A stretch of 13,577 nucleotides of DNA from Candidatus Nitrosopumilus sp. GTDB lineage: Archaea; Thermoproteota; Nitrososphaeria; Nitrososphaerales; Nitrosopumilaceae. Position numbers and translations under genes: made by a program. The notes beneath the pieces are model-generated. The model worked only from the letters and a program-made list of their open reading frames with translations. It made no database searches and had not been told where the DNA came from. Location: positions 1 through 13,577 of the forward strand of contig JAPYTM010000011.1 in NCBI GenBank assembly GCA_029941825.1. Direction: 5' to 3'. Position 1 is the first letter of the stretch. Every line of letters starts with the position of its first letter. Shown here in pieces: positions 6,081-13,577 of the stretch.

Positions 6081-6142
6081 AATAATTTCTTATCTTGTAT
6101 TTTGTGATCTGGATTTATAATATTATTTGTTGGGATTAAATT
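6081..6142. promoter_or_regulatory. Divergent promoter region before the PPOX-fold gene
   Basis: The element tttataatat at 6114-6123 is centred about 24 nt before the ATG at 6143, a good leaderless archaeal fit on the plus strand. Read on the minus strand it is ATATTATAAA, about 38 nt from the ATG at 6080, which would give an 11-12 nt leader if shared. A weaker minus-strand CAAAATACA around 6096-6104 is closer to that gene. Confidence 0.4.
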
Positions 6143-6775
6143 ATGCAATTAACTGGAATTCTACAAATAAATTCGTATGAAAAAATCAAAGAATTTCTAA
6201 ATGAAGAACACGTTGGAAGGATTTCAAGCATTGATTCAAATGGGTTCCCTCAAACAATTCCTATGAATTTTGTTTTTCTAAATGATGCAATTTACATGCA
6301 TTCACATGTTAAAGGGGAAAAATTAGATAACCTTAATCGAAATAACAAGGTCGGTTTTGAAGCAGACAGGGAATTAGAATTTCTTCCTTCTTATTTTGAG
6401 GATCCTCATAATGCCGCGTTAGCTGATACTTTGTACATCAGTGTTGTAATCAAAGGAATTGGTTCTTTTGTAATTGATAGAGAAGAAAAAACACTTGTTC
6501 TCAATGGGTTAATGGTGAAATATCAACCTGAAGGACAATATGATCCAATTAAATCTGATATGAGAGTTTTAGATGCTGTTTCAATAATCAAGGTAACTCC
6601 ACAAACCATACATGGAAAATACAAAATTGGTCAACATATGAATTCTAAAGACAGGATGATTTTGGCACAAAAGATTTTGAAAAAAAATTCACCATCATCT
6701 AAACAAACCTTGAAAATTATGGGTTTTGAAGTAAATGATGATGGTCTTAAAATGATTGATGAACCTGTATGGTAA
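6143..6775 (+). CDS. Pyridoxamine 5'-phosphate oxidase-like FMN-binding protein (PPOX split-barrel fold)
   Basis: The 210-aa protein matches the pattern of small PPOX-fold flavoproteins. It has an N-terminal helix (YEKIKEFLNEEHVGRISSI, residues 13-31), then GFPQTIPMNFVFLNDAIYMHSHVKGEKLDNL (residues about 34-64), where the strand-turn-strand and the HSHVKGEK segment correspond to the FMN-phosphate-binding region. KVGFEAD (71-77) and YISVVIKGIG (98-107) complete the barrel strands, and a C-terminal extension of about 40 residues is lysine-rich. Family members bind FMN, F420 or haem and include oxidases, reductases and haem-degrading enzymes, so the substrate cannot be stated. It is not a true PdxH, lacking that enzyme's usual C-terminal motif. 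It lies 53 bp upstream of uvrB on the same strand; read-through into the repair genes is possible. Confidence 0.7.
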   Translation: MQLTGILQINSYEKIKEFLNEEHVGRISSIDSNGFPQTIPMNFVFLNDAIYMHSHVKGEKLDNLNRNNKVGFEADRELEFLPSYFEDPHNAALADTLYISVVIKGIGSFVIDREEKTLVLNGLMVKYQPEGQYDPIKSDMRVLDAVSIIKVTPQTIHGKYKIGQHMNSKDRMILAQKILKKNSPSSKQTLKIMGFEVNDDGLKMIDEPVW

Positions 6776-6828
6776 TTTTAGTTTGATATCACCATTGCTT
6801 TAAATTCTGTTTTTAGGAATTTTATCTG
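6776..6828 (+). promoter_or_regulatory. Gap upstream of uvrB, possible weak promoter
   Basis: This 53-bp gap contains two A/T-rich candidates, tttgatatca (6782-6791) and ctttaaatt (6808-6816), neither at the ideal 26 nt before the TTG start at 6829. No Shine-Dalgarno motif is obvious. Whether uvrBAC has its own promoter here or is read from the PPOX gene cannot be decided from sequence. Confidence 0.25.
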
Positions 6829-8781
6829 TTGGAACAAATATCTCAATTTGAATTATCATCAGATTTTATCCCTACTGGAGATCAACCTCAAGCAATTGAT
6901 GCATTAGTTAAGGGTGTCAAAAAAGGAACCGTTCAAACTTTACTTGGAGTTACTGGAAGCGGTAAAACTTTTTCAGTTGCAAATGTAATTGCCCGAACTG
7001 GAAAAAATACTTTGGTAATATCCCATAACAAAACTCTTGCAGCACAACTTTATTCAGAATTAAAACAATTTTTTCCAAAAAATAACGTTGGATATTTTGT
7101 ATCATACTATGACTATTACCAACCTGAAAGTTATCTCCCACAAACTGATACCTACATAGAAAAAGACACTCAAATCAATGAAAAAATTGAAAAATTAAGA
7201 TTAGAGGCAACTGCAATGCTACTTTCAGGAGAGCCTACGATAATTGTATCCACTGTTTCCTGCATTTACTCTCTTGGTAATCCTAAAGACTGGGAAAATT
7301 TGGCAATTACAATTAATATCGGTGATGAAATTAAACGAAGTGAAATTATTAGAAAATTTGTTGATGCTAGATATGAGCGAAATGATACTGAGGTTGCCCC
7401 TGGAAATTTTAGAGTCAAAGGTGATACCATTGATGTAACTCCTGCATATTCTGAAGATTTGGTTAGAATTTCTTTATTTGGAGATGAAGTAGAAAAAATT
7501 ACTTTACTTGATCATGTGTCTTTAAAAGAAAAACAAAAAATTTCCCAGATTAAAATTTTTCCTGCAAAACATTATCTAATCGCAAAGGATGTTAGAAAGA
7601 GGGCAGTCAAGTCTATTAAAGAAGAATTAAAAAAATGTTTACCAAAATTAAATGAATTAGAAAAACAAAGACTTGAGATGCGAACTAATTATGATTTAGA
7701 AATGATTGAGGAGTTGGGATATTGTTCTGGAATTGAAAATTATTCTAGACACTTTGATGGACGAAATGCAGGAGAAAAAGCATTTTGTTTGATGGATTTT
7801 TTTGGAGATGATTATCTTTTAGTAATTGATGAATCACATGTAACATTACCCCAACTTCACGGGATGTACAAAGGAGATCATTCCCGAAAAAATCAACTAA
7901 TAACTTATGGATTCAGACTTCCTAGCGCATTTGATAATCGTCCATTAAAATTTGAAGAATTTGAAGAGTATCTTACAAATACAATTTTTGTATCTGCCAC
8001 CCCCGCTGATTATGAAAAAAAAATATCGTCAACAATTGCTGAACAACTGGTGAGACCTACTGGATTACTTGATCCAAAAGTCGAGATTAGATCATCCAAA
8101 AATCAAATGGATGACTTGATTGGCGAGATTCACAAAAGAGTGGAGAATTCTGAGCGTGTACTAGTCACCACCCTGACTAAACGAATGGCAGAAGATTTGG
8201 CAGAATACCTTTCAAAAAAACAGGTTAGAGTACGTTACATGCATTCTGAAATTGAAGGATTACAAAGAACTGAGATAATCCGTCAATTACGTTTAGGCGA
8301 ATTTGATGTTCTTGTTGGAATCAATCTTCTCAGGGAAGGATTAGACATACCTGAAGTCTCTCTTGTGGCAATCTTGGATGCAGATAAGGAGGGGTTTTTG
8401 AGAAACTTTACTAGTTTGATTCAAACATTTGGTCGTGCTGCAAGAAATGTCAATGGAAGTGTGATAATGTATGCTGATAATAATACAAAATCTATGAAAC
8501 ATGCAATGGATGAAACCATTCGTCGTAGAGAAAAACAAACACAATATAATTTAGAACATAACATTACCCCCAAAACAATCATAAAATCTGTCCCAGAACA
8601 AACAACCCAATTAGATGAATCAAAACTAAAATCAATTCATGACCTTACCAATGATGTTATTGATTTAGATGCACAAATGAAAAAATATTCTGAGGATTTA
8701 GATTTTGAGCGAGCAATAGAGTGCAGAGATCAAATAAAAAGACTAGAAAAGGAGATAGAGTTCAAAGATGGTAGAAAATAA
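6829..8781 (+). CDS. uvrB: Excinuclease ABC subunit UvrB
   Basis: The 650-aa protein is full length for UvrB, the DNA-dependent helicase-like subunit that receives damaged DNA from UvrA and presents it to UvrC in nucleotide excision repair. Motifs in order: FELSSDFIPTGDQPQAID (residues 7-24), Walker A GVTGSGKT (40-47), the DNA-threading beta-hairpin YFVSYYDYYQPESYLPQTDT (89-108), the UvrA-interaction region around 150-200, Walker B DESH (334-337), helicase motifs V/VI (GINLLREGLDIPEVSL and QTFGRAARN) and a C-terminal UVR motif (LDFERAIECRDQIKRLEKE, about 624-642) that binds UvrC. The start codon is TTG; no ATG lies between it and the conserved N-terminal motif, so TTG is the best choice. It overlaps uvrA by 14 bp. 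In archaea this system is patchy and generally attributed to transfer from bacteria. Confidence 0.95.
   Translation: MEQISQFELSSDFIPTGDQPQAIDALVKGVKKGTVQTLLGVTGSGKTFSVANVIARTGKNTLVISHNKTLAAQLYSELKQFFPKNNVGYFVSYYDYYQPESYLPQTDTYIEKDTQINEKIEKLRLEATAMLLSGEPTIIVSTVSCIYSLGNPKDWENLAITINIGDEIKRSEIIRKFVDARYERNDTEVAPGNFRVKGDTIDVTPAYSEDLVRISLFGDEVEKITLLDHVSLKEKQKISQIKIFPAKHYLIAKDVRKRAVKSIKEELKKCLPKLNELEKQRLEMRTNYDLEMIEELGYCSGIENYSRHFDGRNAGEKAFCLMDFFGDDYLLVIDESHVTLPQLHGMYKGDHSRKNQLITYGFRLPSAFDNRPLKFEEFEEYLTNTIFVSATPADYEKKISSTIAEQLVRPTGLLDPKVEIRSSKNQMDDLIGEIHKRVENSERVLVTTLTKRMAEDLAEYLSKKQVRVRYMHSEIEGLQRTEIIRQLRLGEFDVLVGINLLREGLDIPEVSLVAILDADKEGFLRNFTSLIQTFGRAARNVNGSVIMYADNNTKSMKHAMDETIRRREKQTQYNLEHNITPKTIIKSVPEQTTQLDESKLKSIHDLTNDVIDLDAQMKKYSEDLDFERAIECRDQIKRLEKEIEFKDGRK
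8747..8756 (+). promoter_or_regulatory. Possible ribosome binding site of uvrA inside uvrB
   Basis: The sequence aaaaggagat (8747-8756) contains GGAG, complementary to the conserved 3' end of 16S rRNA, and ends 11 nt before the uvrA ATG at 8768. It lies within uvrB codons for Lys-Glu, so it may be coincidental. Together with the 14-bp gene overlap it suggests coupled internal translation initiation, in contrast to the apparently leaderless first genes elsewhere. Confidence 0.35.
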
Positions 8782-11587
8782 ACTAAAGATTAGGGGTGCC
8801 CGACATCACAATCTAAAAAATTTAGATATTGACATTCCAAAAAATAAATTAGTAGTTATTAGTGGATTATCTGGTTCTGGAAAATCTACATTAGCTTTTG
8901 ATACAATTTATGCTGAAGGTCAAAGGCGATATGTTGAATCACTTTCTGCATATGCACGACAATTTTTAGAGATGATGGATAAACCTGACGTTGATTCCAT
9001 TGAAGGTTTATCCCCTGCAATTTCTATTCAGCAAAAAACTACTAGTAAAAATCCACGTTCTACTGTGGGAACAACAACTGAAATTTATGATTACATGAGA
9101 CTGCTTTTTGCAAGAATTGGTATTCCTTACTGTACAAATTGTGGTAGAAAAATATCCACTCAAACAATTGAAAGAATTTGTGACTCTGTTCTTCAAGATT
9201 TTAAAGGTAAAAAAATTCTGATTTTGTCTCCATTAATTCAGAGAAAAAAAGGAACATATGAAAAATTATTTGAACAAATTAAAAAAGATGGTTATTCTAG
9301 AATGCGTCTAAATGGGGATATTTTGAGCCTAGATGAAGATATTCCTCAACTGGATAGGCAAAAATGGCATAATATTGAGATTGTAGTTGACAGACTTGTT
9401 GCTGAAAAGTCTGAAAGATCCAGACTTTTTGAAGCGATTCAAACTGCAATTAATGCATCAAAAGGAGATGTAATGATCACATCTGATAAAACAGAAAAAA
9501 TTTTCTCACAAAATAATGCATGTCCTTATTGTGGATTAACTGTAGGTGATTTAGAGCCAAGAACTTTTTCTTTTAATTCACCATTTGGTATGTGTAAAAC
9601 ATGTAATGGACTAGGTGTTAAAATGGAGTTTGATGCAGATTTAGTAATTCCTGATAAAAGTAAATCCATTTTGGATGGTGCGATTGTTCCATGGAGTGGC
9701 CGATTTTCATCATTTAAACGACAGGCATTAAAAGCTGTTGGAAAAAAATTTGGTTTTGATTTGATGACTCCTATTGAAAAAATAAAATCAAAATATCTTC
9801 ATATTATTTTACATGGAACTGATGATTTAATTGATTTTAATTATCGTTCAAAATCTGGTGATTCTTCTTGGCAATACACTAATGCATTTGAAGGTGTACT
9901 TGCAAATCTACACCGTGTTTTCATGGAAACAGATTCTGAATCAAAACGTGAATGGTTAAAACAATTCATGCGTGATACTCCTTGCACTACTTGCAATGGT
10001 AAAAAACTAAGACCTGAATCACTTGCAGTAAAAATTAATGATAAGGGAATTATGGATGTTTGTGATCTTTCAATTGATCATTGTTATGATTTTTTTGCTA
10101 CATTGAAATTAACTAGTACTGAACAACATATTGCAAGAGATATTCTAAAAGAAATCAAAGAACGTTTAGAATTTTTAATGAATGTTGGTCTGAATTATCT
10201 TACATTAAACAGATTAAGCTTGACACTATCTGGTGGTGAATCTCAACGAATTAGATTGGCAACACAGATTGGTTCCAATCTTACTGGTGTATTGTATGTT
10301 CTTGATGAACCAACAATCGGTTTACACCAACGTGATAATGAACGACTCATTAAAACGCTAACAAAGCTGCGTAATCTGGGAAATACTGTGATTGTTGTAG
10401 AGCATGACGAAGAAGTTATACGAAATTCAGACTGGATAATCGATTTAGGTCCTGGTGCTGGAATCCATGGAGGAAATGTGGTTTTTGAAGGAACCATAAA
10501 TAAAATGCTCAGAGGTGATAAATCAATTACTGGAAATTATTTGAAGGATAATTCTTTGATAATATTAAAAAATAAAATTCGTAATCCTTCTGGTTCATTA
10601 ATTATTAAGAAAGCATCAGAAAATAATCTAAAAGATATTGATGTTGAAATTCCATTAGGTCTTTTTGTTTCTGTAACTGGAGTTTCAGGTTCTGGAAAAT
10701 CTACCTTGATTAACAATATCTTACTCAAAGTATTAGAAAATTATTTTTCTAAATCAAATGTTAGGACCGGAAGTCATAAAGAAATTATTGGTTTGGAAAA
10801 TATTGATAAAGTAATTGCAATTGATCAATCACCTATTGGTAGAACCCCTCGTTCAAACCCTGCAACTTACATTGGAGCATTTACTGCTATTAGAGAACTT
10901 TATGCAAATACCGAATTATCTAAAGAACGTGGGTATACTCCAGGACAATTTTCATTTAATGTAGCTGTTGGTAGATGTTTTGCTTGTGATGGTGATGGAG
11001 TGAAACGAATTGAAATGCAGTTTTTATCTGATGTTTATGTAAAATGTGATGAATGTAAGGGGAAGAGATACAACTCTGAAACATTATCTGTACTCTTTAA
11101 GGGTAAAAATATTTCAGATGTTTTAAGAATGACCGTATATGAGGCATTAAATTTCTTTGAAAATATTCCTGCAATAAAACGAAAATTACAGACAGTTTAT
11201 GATGTTGGATTAGGGTACATCAAACTTGGACAATCATCTACTACTCTATCTGGAGGTGAGGCTCAAAGAGTTAAACTTGCTTCAGAACTATCAAAACGTG
11301 GCACTGGCAAAACCTTCTATATCTTAGATGAGCCTACTACTGGTTTACATTTTGCAGATGTTCAAAAATTATTAGATGTGCTTAACAGACTGGTAAATTT
11401 GGGAAATACTGTGGTGGTAATTGAGCATAACATGGATGTAATCAAGAATTCAGATTGGTTAATTGATCTTGGACCTGAAGGAGGCGATGAGGGTGGCAAA
11501 GTTATGGCTACTGGAACTCCACAAGATATTGCAAAATCCCCTGGAAGTTATACTGGAAAGTATCTAAAAAAATTATTAAAAAAATGA
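8768..11587 (+). CDS. uvrA: Excinuclease ABC subunit UvrA
   Basis: The 939-aa protein is full length for UvrA, the ATPase dimer that scans DNA for helix distortions and loads UvrB. It is a tandem ABC protein: Walker A1 GLSGSGKST (residues 33-41), UvrB-binding insert around 115-245, zinc site 1 with C252/C255 and C276/C279 around LEPRTFSFNSPFG, ABC signature LSGGESQ (487-493) with VLDEPTIGLH (511-520), Walker A2 GVSGSGKST (638-646), zinc site 2 with C737/C740 and C760/C763, and second signature LSGGEAQ (827-833) with ILDEPTTGLH. All catalytic elements are intact, and it has two full zinc modules as in bacterial UvrA. An additional CTNC pair sits at residues 122-125. The gene overlaps uvrB by 14 bp and uvrC by 4 bp (ATGA), indicating a single operon with translational coupling. 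Confidence 0.95.
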   Translation: MVENKLKIRGARHHNLKNLDIDIPKNKLVVISGLSGSGKSTLAFDTIYAEGQRRYVESLSAYARQFLEMMDKPDVDSIEGLSPAISIQQKTTSKNPRSTVGTTTEIYDYMRLLFARIGIPYCTNCGRKISTQTIERICDSVLQDFKGKKILILSPLIQRKKGTYEKLFEQIKKDGYSRMRLNGDILSLDEDIPQLDRQKWHNIEIVVDRLVAEKSERSRLFEAIQTAINASKGDVMITSDKTEKIFSQNNACPYCGLTVGDLEPRTFSFNSPFGMCKTCNGLGVKMEFDADLVIPDKSKSILDGAIVPWSGRFSSFKRQALKAVGKKFGFDLMTPIEKIKSKYLHIILHGTDDLIDFNYRSKSGDSSWQYTNAFEGVLANLHRVFMETDSESKREWLKQFMRDTPCTTCNGKKLRPESLAVKINDKGIMDVCDLSIDHCYDFFATLKLTSTEQHIARDILKEIKERLEFLMNVGLNYLTLNRLSLTLSGGESQRIRLATQIGSNLTGVLYVLDEPTIGLHQRDNERLIKTLTKLRNLGNTVIVVEHDEEVIRNSDWIIDLGPGAGIHGGNVVFEGTINKMLRGDKSITGNYLKDNSLIILKNKIRNPSGSLIIKKASENNLKDIDVEIPLGLFVSVTGVSGSGKSTLINNILLKVLENYFSKSNVRTGSHKEIIGLENIDKVIAIDQSPIGRTPRSNPATYIGAFTAIRELYANTELSKERGYTPGQFSFNVAVGRCFACDGDGVKRIEMQFLSDVYVKCDECKGKRYNSETLSVLFKGKNISDVLRMTVYEALNFFENIPAIKRKLQTVYDVGLGYIKLGQSSTTLSGGEAQRVKLASELSKRGTGKTFYILDEPTTGLHFADVQKLLDVLNRLVNLGNTVVVIEHNMDVIKNSDWLIDLGPEGGDEGGKVMATGTPQDIAKSPGSYTGKYLKKLLKK

Positions 11588-13170
11588 CTTTTGATATTTC
11601 CAAAATTAGAATTCCCACTGATCCTGGAATTTATTTGATGAAGGATTCTAATAAGAAAATTATCTATATTGGGAAGGCAAAGAATCTAAAAAATCGCGTA
11701 AAATCATATTTTTTAAAAAATCAAAATTATAAAACTCAAAAATTGGTAGAAAATATCTCTGATATTGAGTTTGTCATAACTGATAATGAAAGTGAGGCTT
11801 TTCTTTTAGAATCAAACATGATAAAAAAATACCGACCAAAATTCAATATCGAATTAAAGGACCAACAAAGATATACATATCTTAGAATTTCTGATGAAAA
11901 ATACCCTAGATTACTAGTTACAAGGCGAACTAAGGATGGAAAATTTTTGGGCAAGGGAAATTTTTTTGGACCGTTTACTCAAGGAAGCTCAAAATTACTT
12001 ACAATTGGTACCCTACGAAAAGCATTTCAAATTAGAATTTGTAAAACACTTCCAAAAAAAATTTGTTTAGAATATCATTTAGGAAATTGTGAAGGGCCAT
12101 GTGAATTTAAAGATGCACAAAAACAATACCCAAAACATGTATCTGCATTAGAAGATGTTCTTAAAGGAAAAAATAAAACAAAAATTTTTACAAAAAAATT
12201 AGAAGAAGAAATGTATCAAGCCTCAGAATTACAACAATTTGAGCGTGCAAAAGATATTCGTGACACATTGATTAGGCTTGAAAGTCTTCAAAGCAAACAA
12301 AAAATGGAATATGTAAAAAATTCTGATGAAGAATATTTTGGAATTGGAATACAAGAACAGGTTGCGACTGTAATGAATTTTAGAATGATTAATGGTGTAA
12401 TTAGAGATAGTGATAAATTCTTTTTTGATTTGGTGGGTGATAACTCCTTTTCAAATTTTCTTTATCAATATTATTCTACACATAAAATTCCAAAATTTAT
12501 TCTTCTTACTGAATTGCCTGAAAATCAAAAATTATTAGAATCATTACTTTCAGAACAATCTGGATTTTCTGTAAAAATATTGGCCCCAAATAAAGGAAAA
12601 AGAAAAGATATTTTAAATTTAATTTTAAAAAACATTGAATTGATTCACTCCAAAGGTGGAAATCCTGGTTTGATTGAACTAAAAGAAATTCTAAACCTCC
12701 CTGTAGTTCCTAACATCATTGAATGTTTTGATATTTCAAATCATGGTGATGATTTTGCTGTAGGTTCAATGTCTAGATTTGTAGATGGAATTCCAAATAA
12801 ATCTGGATATCGAAAATTCAAAATTAGAACAGTATCTGGACGAGATGACTTTGCAATGATTGGAGAAATTATTAAAAGAAGATACTATAGATTACTGGAA
12901 GAACGTTCTGACCTACCTGATTTAATATTGATTGATGGCGGTAAAGGACAACTAAATGCAGCGCTAAAATCTTTAGAATCTCTTGGATTAAAACTTCCAT
13001 GTATTTCATTGGCTAAAGAAAATGAAGAGATTTTTGTACCGAAGAAAAAAAATCCTATTATAATTCTTAAAAATACAACATCTCTGAAAATTTTACAATA
13101 TGCTAGAGATGAAACTCATAGATTTGGAGTGGCGTATAATAGAACTATAAGAAAAAATCAAATAAAATAA
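11584..13170 (+). CDS. uvrC: Excinuclease ABC subunit UvrC, short form lacking the C-terminal helix-hairpin-helix domain
   Basis: UvrC makes the 3' and 5' incisions around damage marked by UvrB. Here: GIY-YIG nuclease with GIY at 15-17 and YIG at 28-30 (3' cut); a four-cysteine set C153, C161, C169, C173 at the position known to hold an iron-sulfur cluster in bacterial UvrC; a UVR motif near 203-237 that docks UvrB; and an RNase H-like nuclease domain (5' cut) with the expected Asp383 (CFDISN), Asp451 (LIDGGKGQ) and His512 (RDETHRF). The protein stops at residue 528, sixteen residues after that His. Bacterial UvrC is usually about 590-620 aa and continues with a tandem helix-hairpin-helix DNA-binding domain, which is missing here. 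A frameshift is unlikely, because the next gene's stop codon lies only 19 bp further. The start ATG overlaps the uvrA stop. Confidence 0.93.
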   Translation: MTFDISKIRIPTDPGIYLMKDSNKKIIYIGKAKNLKNRVKSYFLKNQNYKTQKLVENISDIEFVITDNESEAFLLESNMIKKYRPKFNIELKDQQRYTYLRISDEKYPRLLVTRRTKDGKFLGKGNFFGPFTQGSSKLLTIGTLRKAFQIRICKTLPKKICLEYHLGNCEGPCEFKDAQKQYPKHVSALEDVLKGKNKTKIFTKKLEEEMYQASELQQFERAKDIRDTLIRLESLQSKQKMEYVKNSDEEYFGIGIQEQVATVMNFRMINGVIRDSDKFFFDLVGDNSFSNFLYQYYSTHKIPKFILLTELPENQKLLESLLSEQSGFSVKILAPNKGKRKDILNLILKNIELIHSKGGNPGLIELKEILNLPVVPNIIECFDISNHGDDFAVGSMSRFVDGIPNKSGYRKFKIRTVSGRDDFAMIGEIIKRRYYRLLEERSDLPDLILIDGGKGQLNAALKSLESLGLKLPCISLAKENEEIFVPKKKNPIIILKNTTSLKILQYARDETHRFGVAYNRTIRKNQIK

Positions 13171-13189
13171 GAAAAAAGAAAATTTTTGG
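13171..13189. terminator. Bidirectional T-rich terminator between uvrC and the copper protein
   Basis: The 19 bp between the convergent stop codons are one long A tract followed by T5 (gaaaaaagaaaatttttgg). It offers a T run to plus-strand transcripts and a longer T-rich run (TTTTCTTTTTTC) to minus-strand transcripts. That fits archaeal oligo-T termination on both sides. Confidence 0.45.
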
Positions 13190-13577
13190 TTAGTTTACAC
13201 TAACACTTCCAACCATCCAAGGATGAACCATACAAAAGTAATCATAACTTCCTGCTTCATCAAAGGTGAATGAATAATTTCCACTTGCCATTAGTAGACT
13301 ACTATCAAATACTCCTGATGGACCATCTGCTGGAGTACCGCCAGTTACTGTATGTGCTGCTGAATCAATATTTGCCCATTCAACAGTATCACCTGAATTG
13401 ATTGTGATATGTGGTGGTGCAAAACATTCGTCAGTTTCTTCACATCCTGGAACTGATGTTCCTACTGGAATGTCGACAATGATTGTTTTTGGCATTGCTG
13501 CTGCTTTATCAGCTGCGACTTGTGCTGCTGCTTTATCAGCTGCGACTTGTGCTGCTGCTTTATCAGCTGCGACTTGT
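13190..13577 (-). CDS. Blue (type I) copper protein, plastocyanin/amicyanin-like, N-terminus cut by window edge
   Basis: The minus-strand frame is open from the window edge to the TAA at 13190, at least 129 codons. The methionine at 13495 is internal: the frame continues upstream through the repeat. Numbering from that Met, a cupredoxin domain spans about residues 3-101. Its copper ligands are His48 (SAAHTVTGG) and the C-terminal loop FCMVHPWMVG with Cys88, His91 and Met94. The Cys-x2-His-x2-Met spacing matches amicyanin rather than plastocyanin. C18 and C24 may form a disulfide, which suits an extracytoplasmic site. Upstream is an Ala-rich linker of at least three QVAADKAAA units, which may tether the domain to a signal or membrane anchor beyond the window. 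Ammonia-oxidising archaea use many such proteins as soluble or anchored electron carriers; the partner here is unknown. It converges on uvrC. Confidence 0.85.
   Translation of the reverse strand, partial: QVAADKAAAQVAADKAAAQVAADKAAAMPKTIIVDIPVGTSVPGCEETDECFAPPHITINSGDTVEWANIDSAAHTVTGGTPADGPSGVFDSSLLMASGNYSFTFDEAGSYDYFCMVHPWMVGSVSVN
13496..13576 (-). repeat. 27-bp perfect tandem repeat, three copies, encoding QVAADKAAA
   Basis: Three identical 27-bp units lie head to tail at 13496-13522, 13523-13549 and 13550-13576, and the array runs up to the window edge, so more copies may follow. On the minus strand each unit encodes nine residues, QVAADKAAA, in the same frame as the copper protein. The unit length is a multiple of three, so copy-number change keeps the frame. 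There is no sequence between units, so this is not a CRISPR array. Confidence 0.9.

Noticed and set aside
10243..10728. Minus-strand frames opposite uvrA
   Set aside because: They lie opposite the ABC signature and second Walker A regions of a clear gene and have no recognisable protein features.
13140..13189. Frameshift at the end of uvrC hiding a helix-hairpin-helix domain
   Set aside because: Only 19 bp separate the uvrC stop from the stop of a well-supported convergent gene, so the roughly 60-80 missing residues cannot be encoded there.
13496..13577. Direct repeats considered as a CRISPR array
   Set aside because: The 27-bp units are contiguous with no spacers and are in frame with the copper protein.

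Overview
The window looks like a piece of a marine ammonia-oxidising archaeon (Nitrososphaerota/Thaumarchaeota, Nitrosopumilus-like). This rests on several signs read together: strongly A+T-rich DNA with A/T-ending codons, short intergenic gaps with archaeal TATA elements about 25 nt before start codons (leaderless style), an iron-dependent alcohol dehydrogenase of the kind used as a semialdehyde reductase in carbon fixation, an F420-type luciferase-fold oxidoreductase, a secreted or anchored type-I copper protein, and a bacterial-type uvrBAC set. The species assignment is inference; no rRNA or tRNA gene is visible.

Layout. At 1-142 (minus) lies the N-terminal end of purN, divergent from a metallo-beta-lactamase/beta-CASP nuclease (200-1180, plus). 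A small Cys-rich protein (1173-1409, minus) converges on the nuclease and overlaps its end. A glycerate 2-kinase (1458-2735, minus) is divergent from an iron-containing alcohol dehydrogenase (2787-3731, plus), followed by a luciferase-like oxidoreductase (3826-4932, plus). From 4991 to 6080 there is a patch of small, highly charged proteins without recognisable function: an acidic 77-aa protein, a 146-aa protein with a basic tail, a possible 29-aa microprotein and a basic 74-aa helical protein. An FMN-binding PPOX-fold protein follows (6143-6775). The largest block is uvrB-uvrA-uvrC (6829-13170), in which consecutive genes overlap by 14 and 4 bp. The right edge holds a partial blue-copper protein (minus, from 13577 down to 13190), whose upstream portion is a perfect 27-bp tandem repeat.

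How the genes work together. UvrA/UvrB/UvrC form a complete bacterial-type nucleotide excision repair system: UvrAB finds damage, UvrB is loaded onto it, and UvrC cuts on both sides. This UvrC ends directly after its RNase H-like nuclease domain and has no C-terminal helix-hairpin-helix region. The dehydrogenase and glycerate kinase plausibly touch central carbon metabolism. The copper protein plausibly carries electrons outside the cytoplasmic membrane. PurN serves purine synthesis. The other genes show no obvious pathway link to each other.

No gap without a gene exceeds 300 bases. No CRISPR array, insertion sequence, prophage, attachment site or RNA gene was seen. I did not find a convincing undescribed multi-gene system. 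The best leads are the short UvrC, the tandem-repeat linker of the copper protein, the charged small-protein patch and the compact shared promoters.
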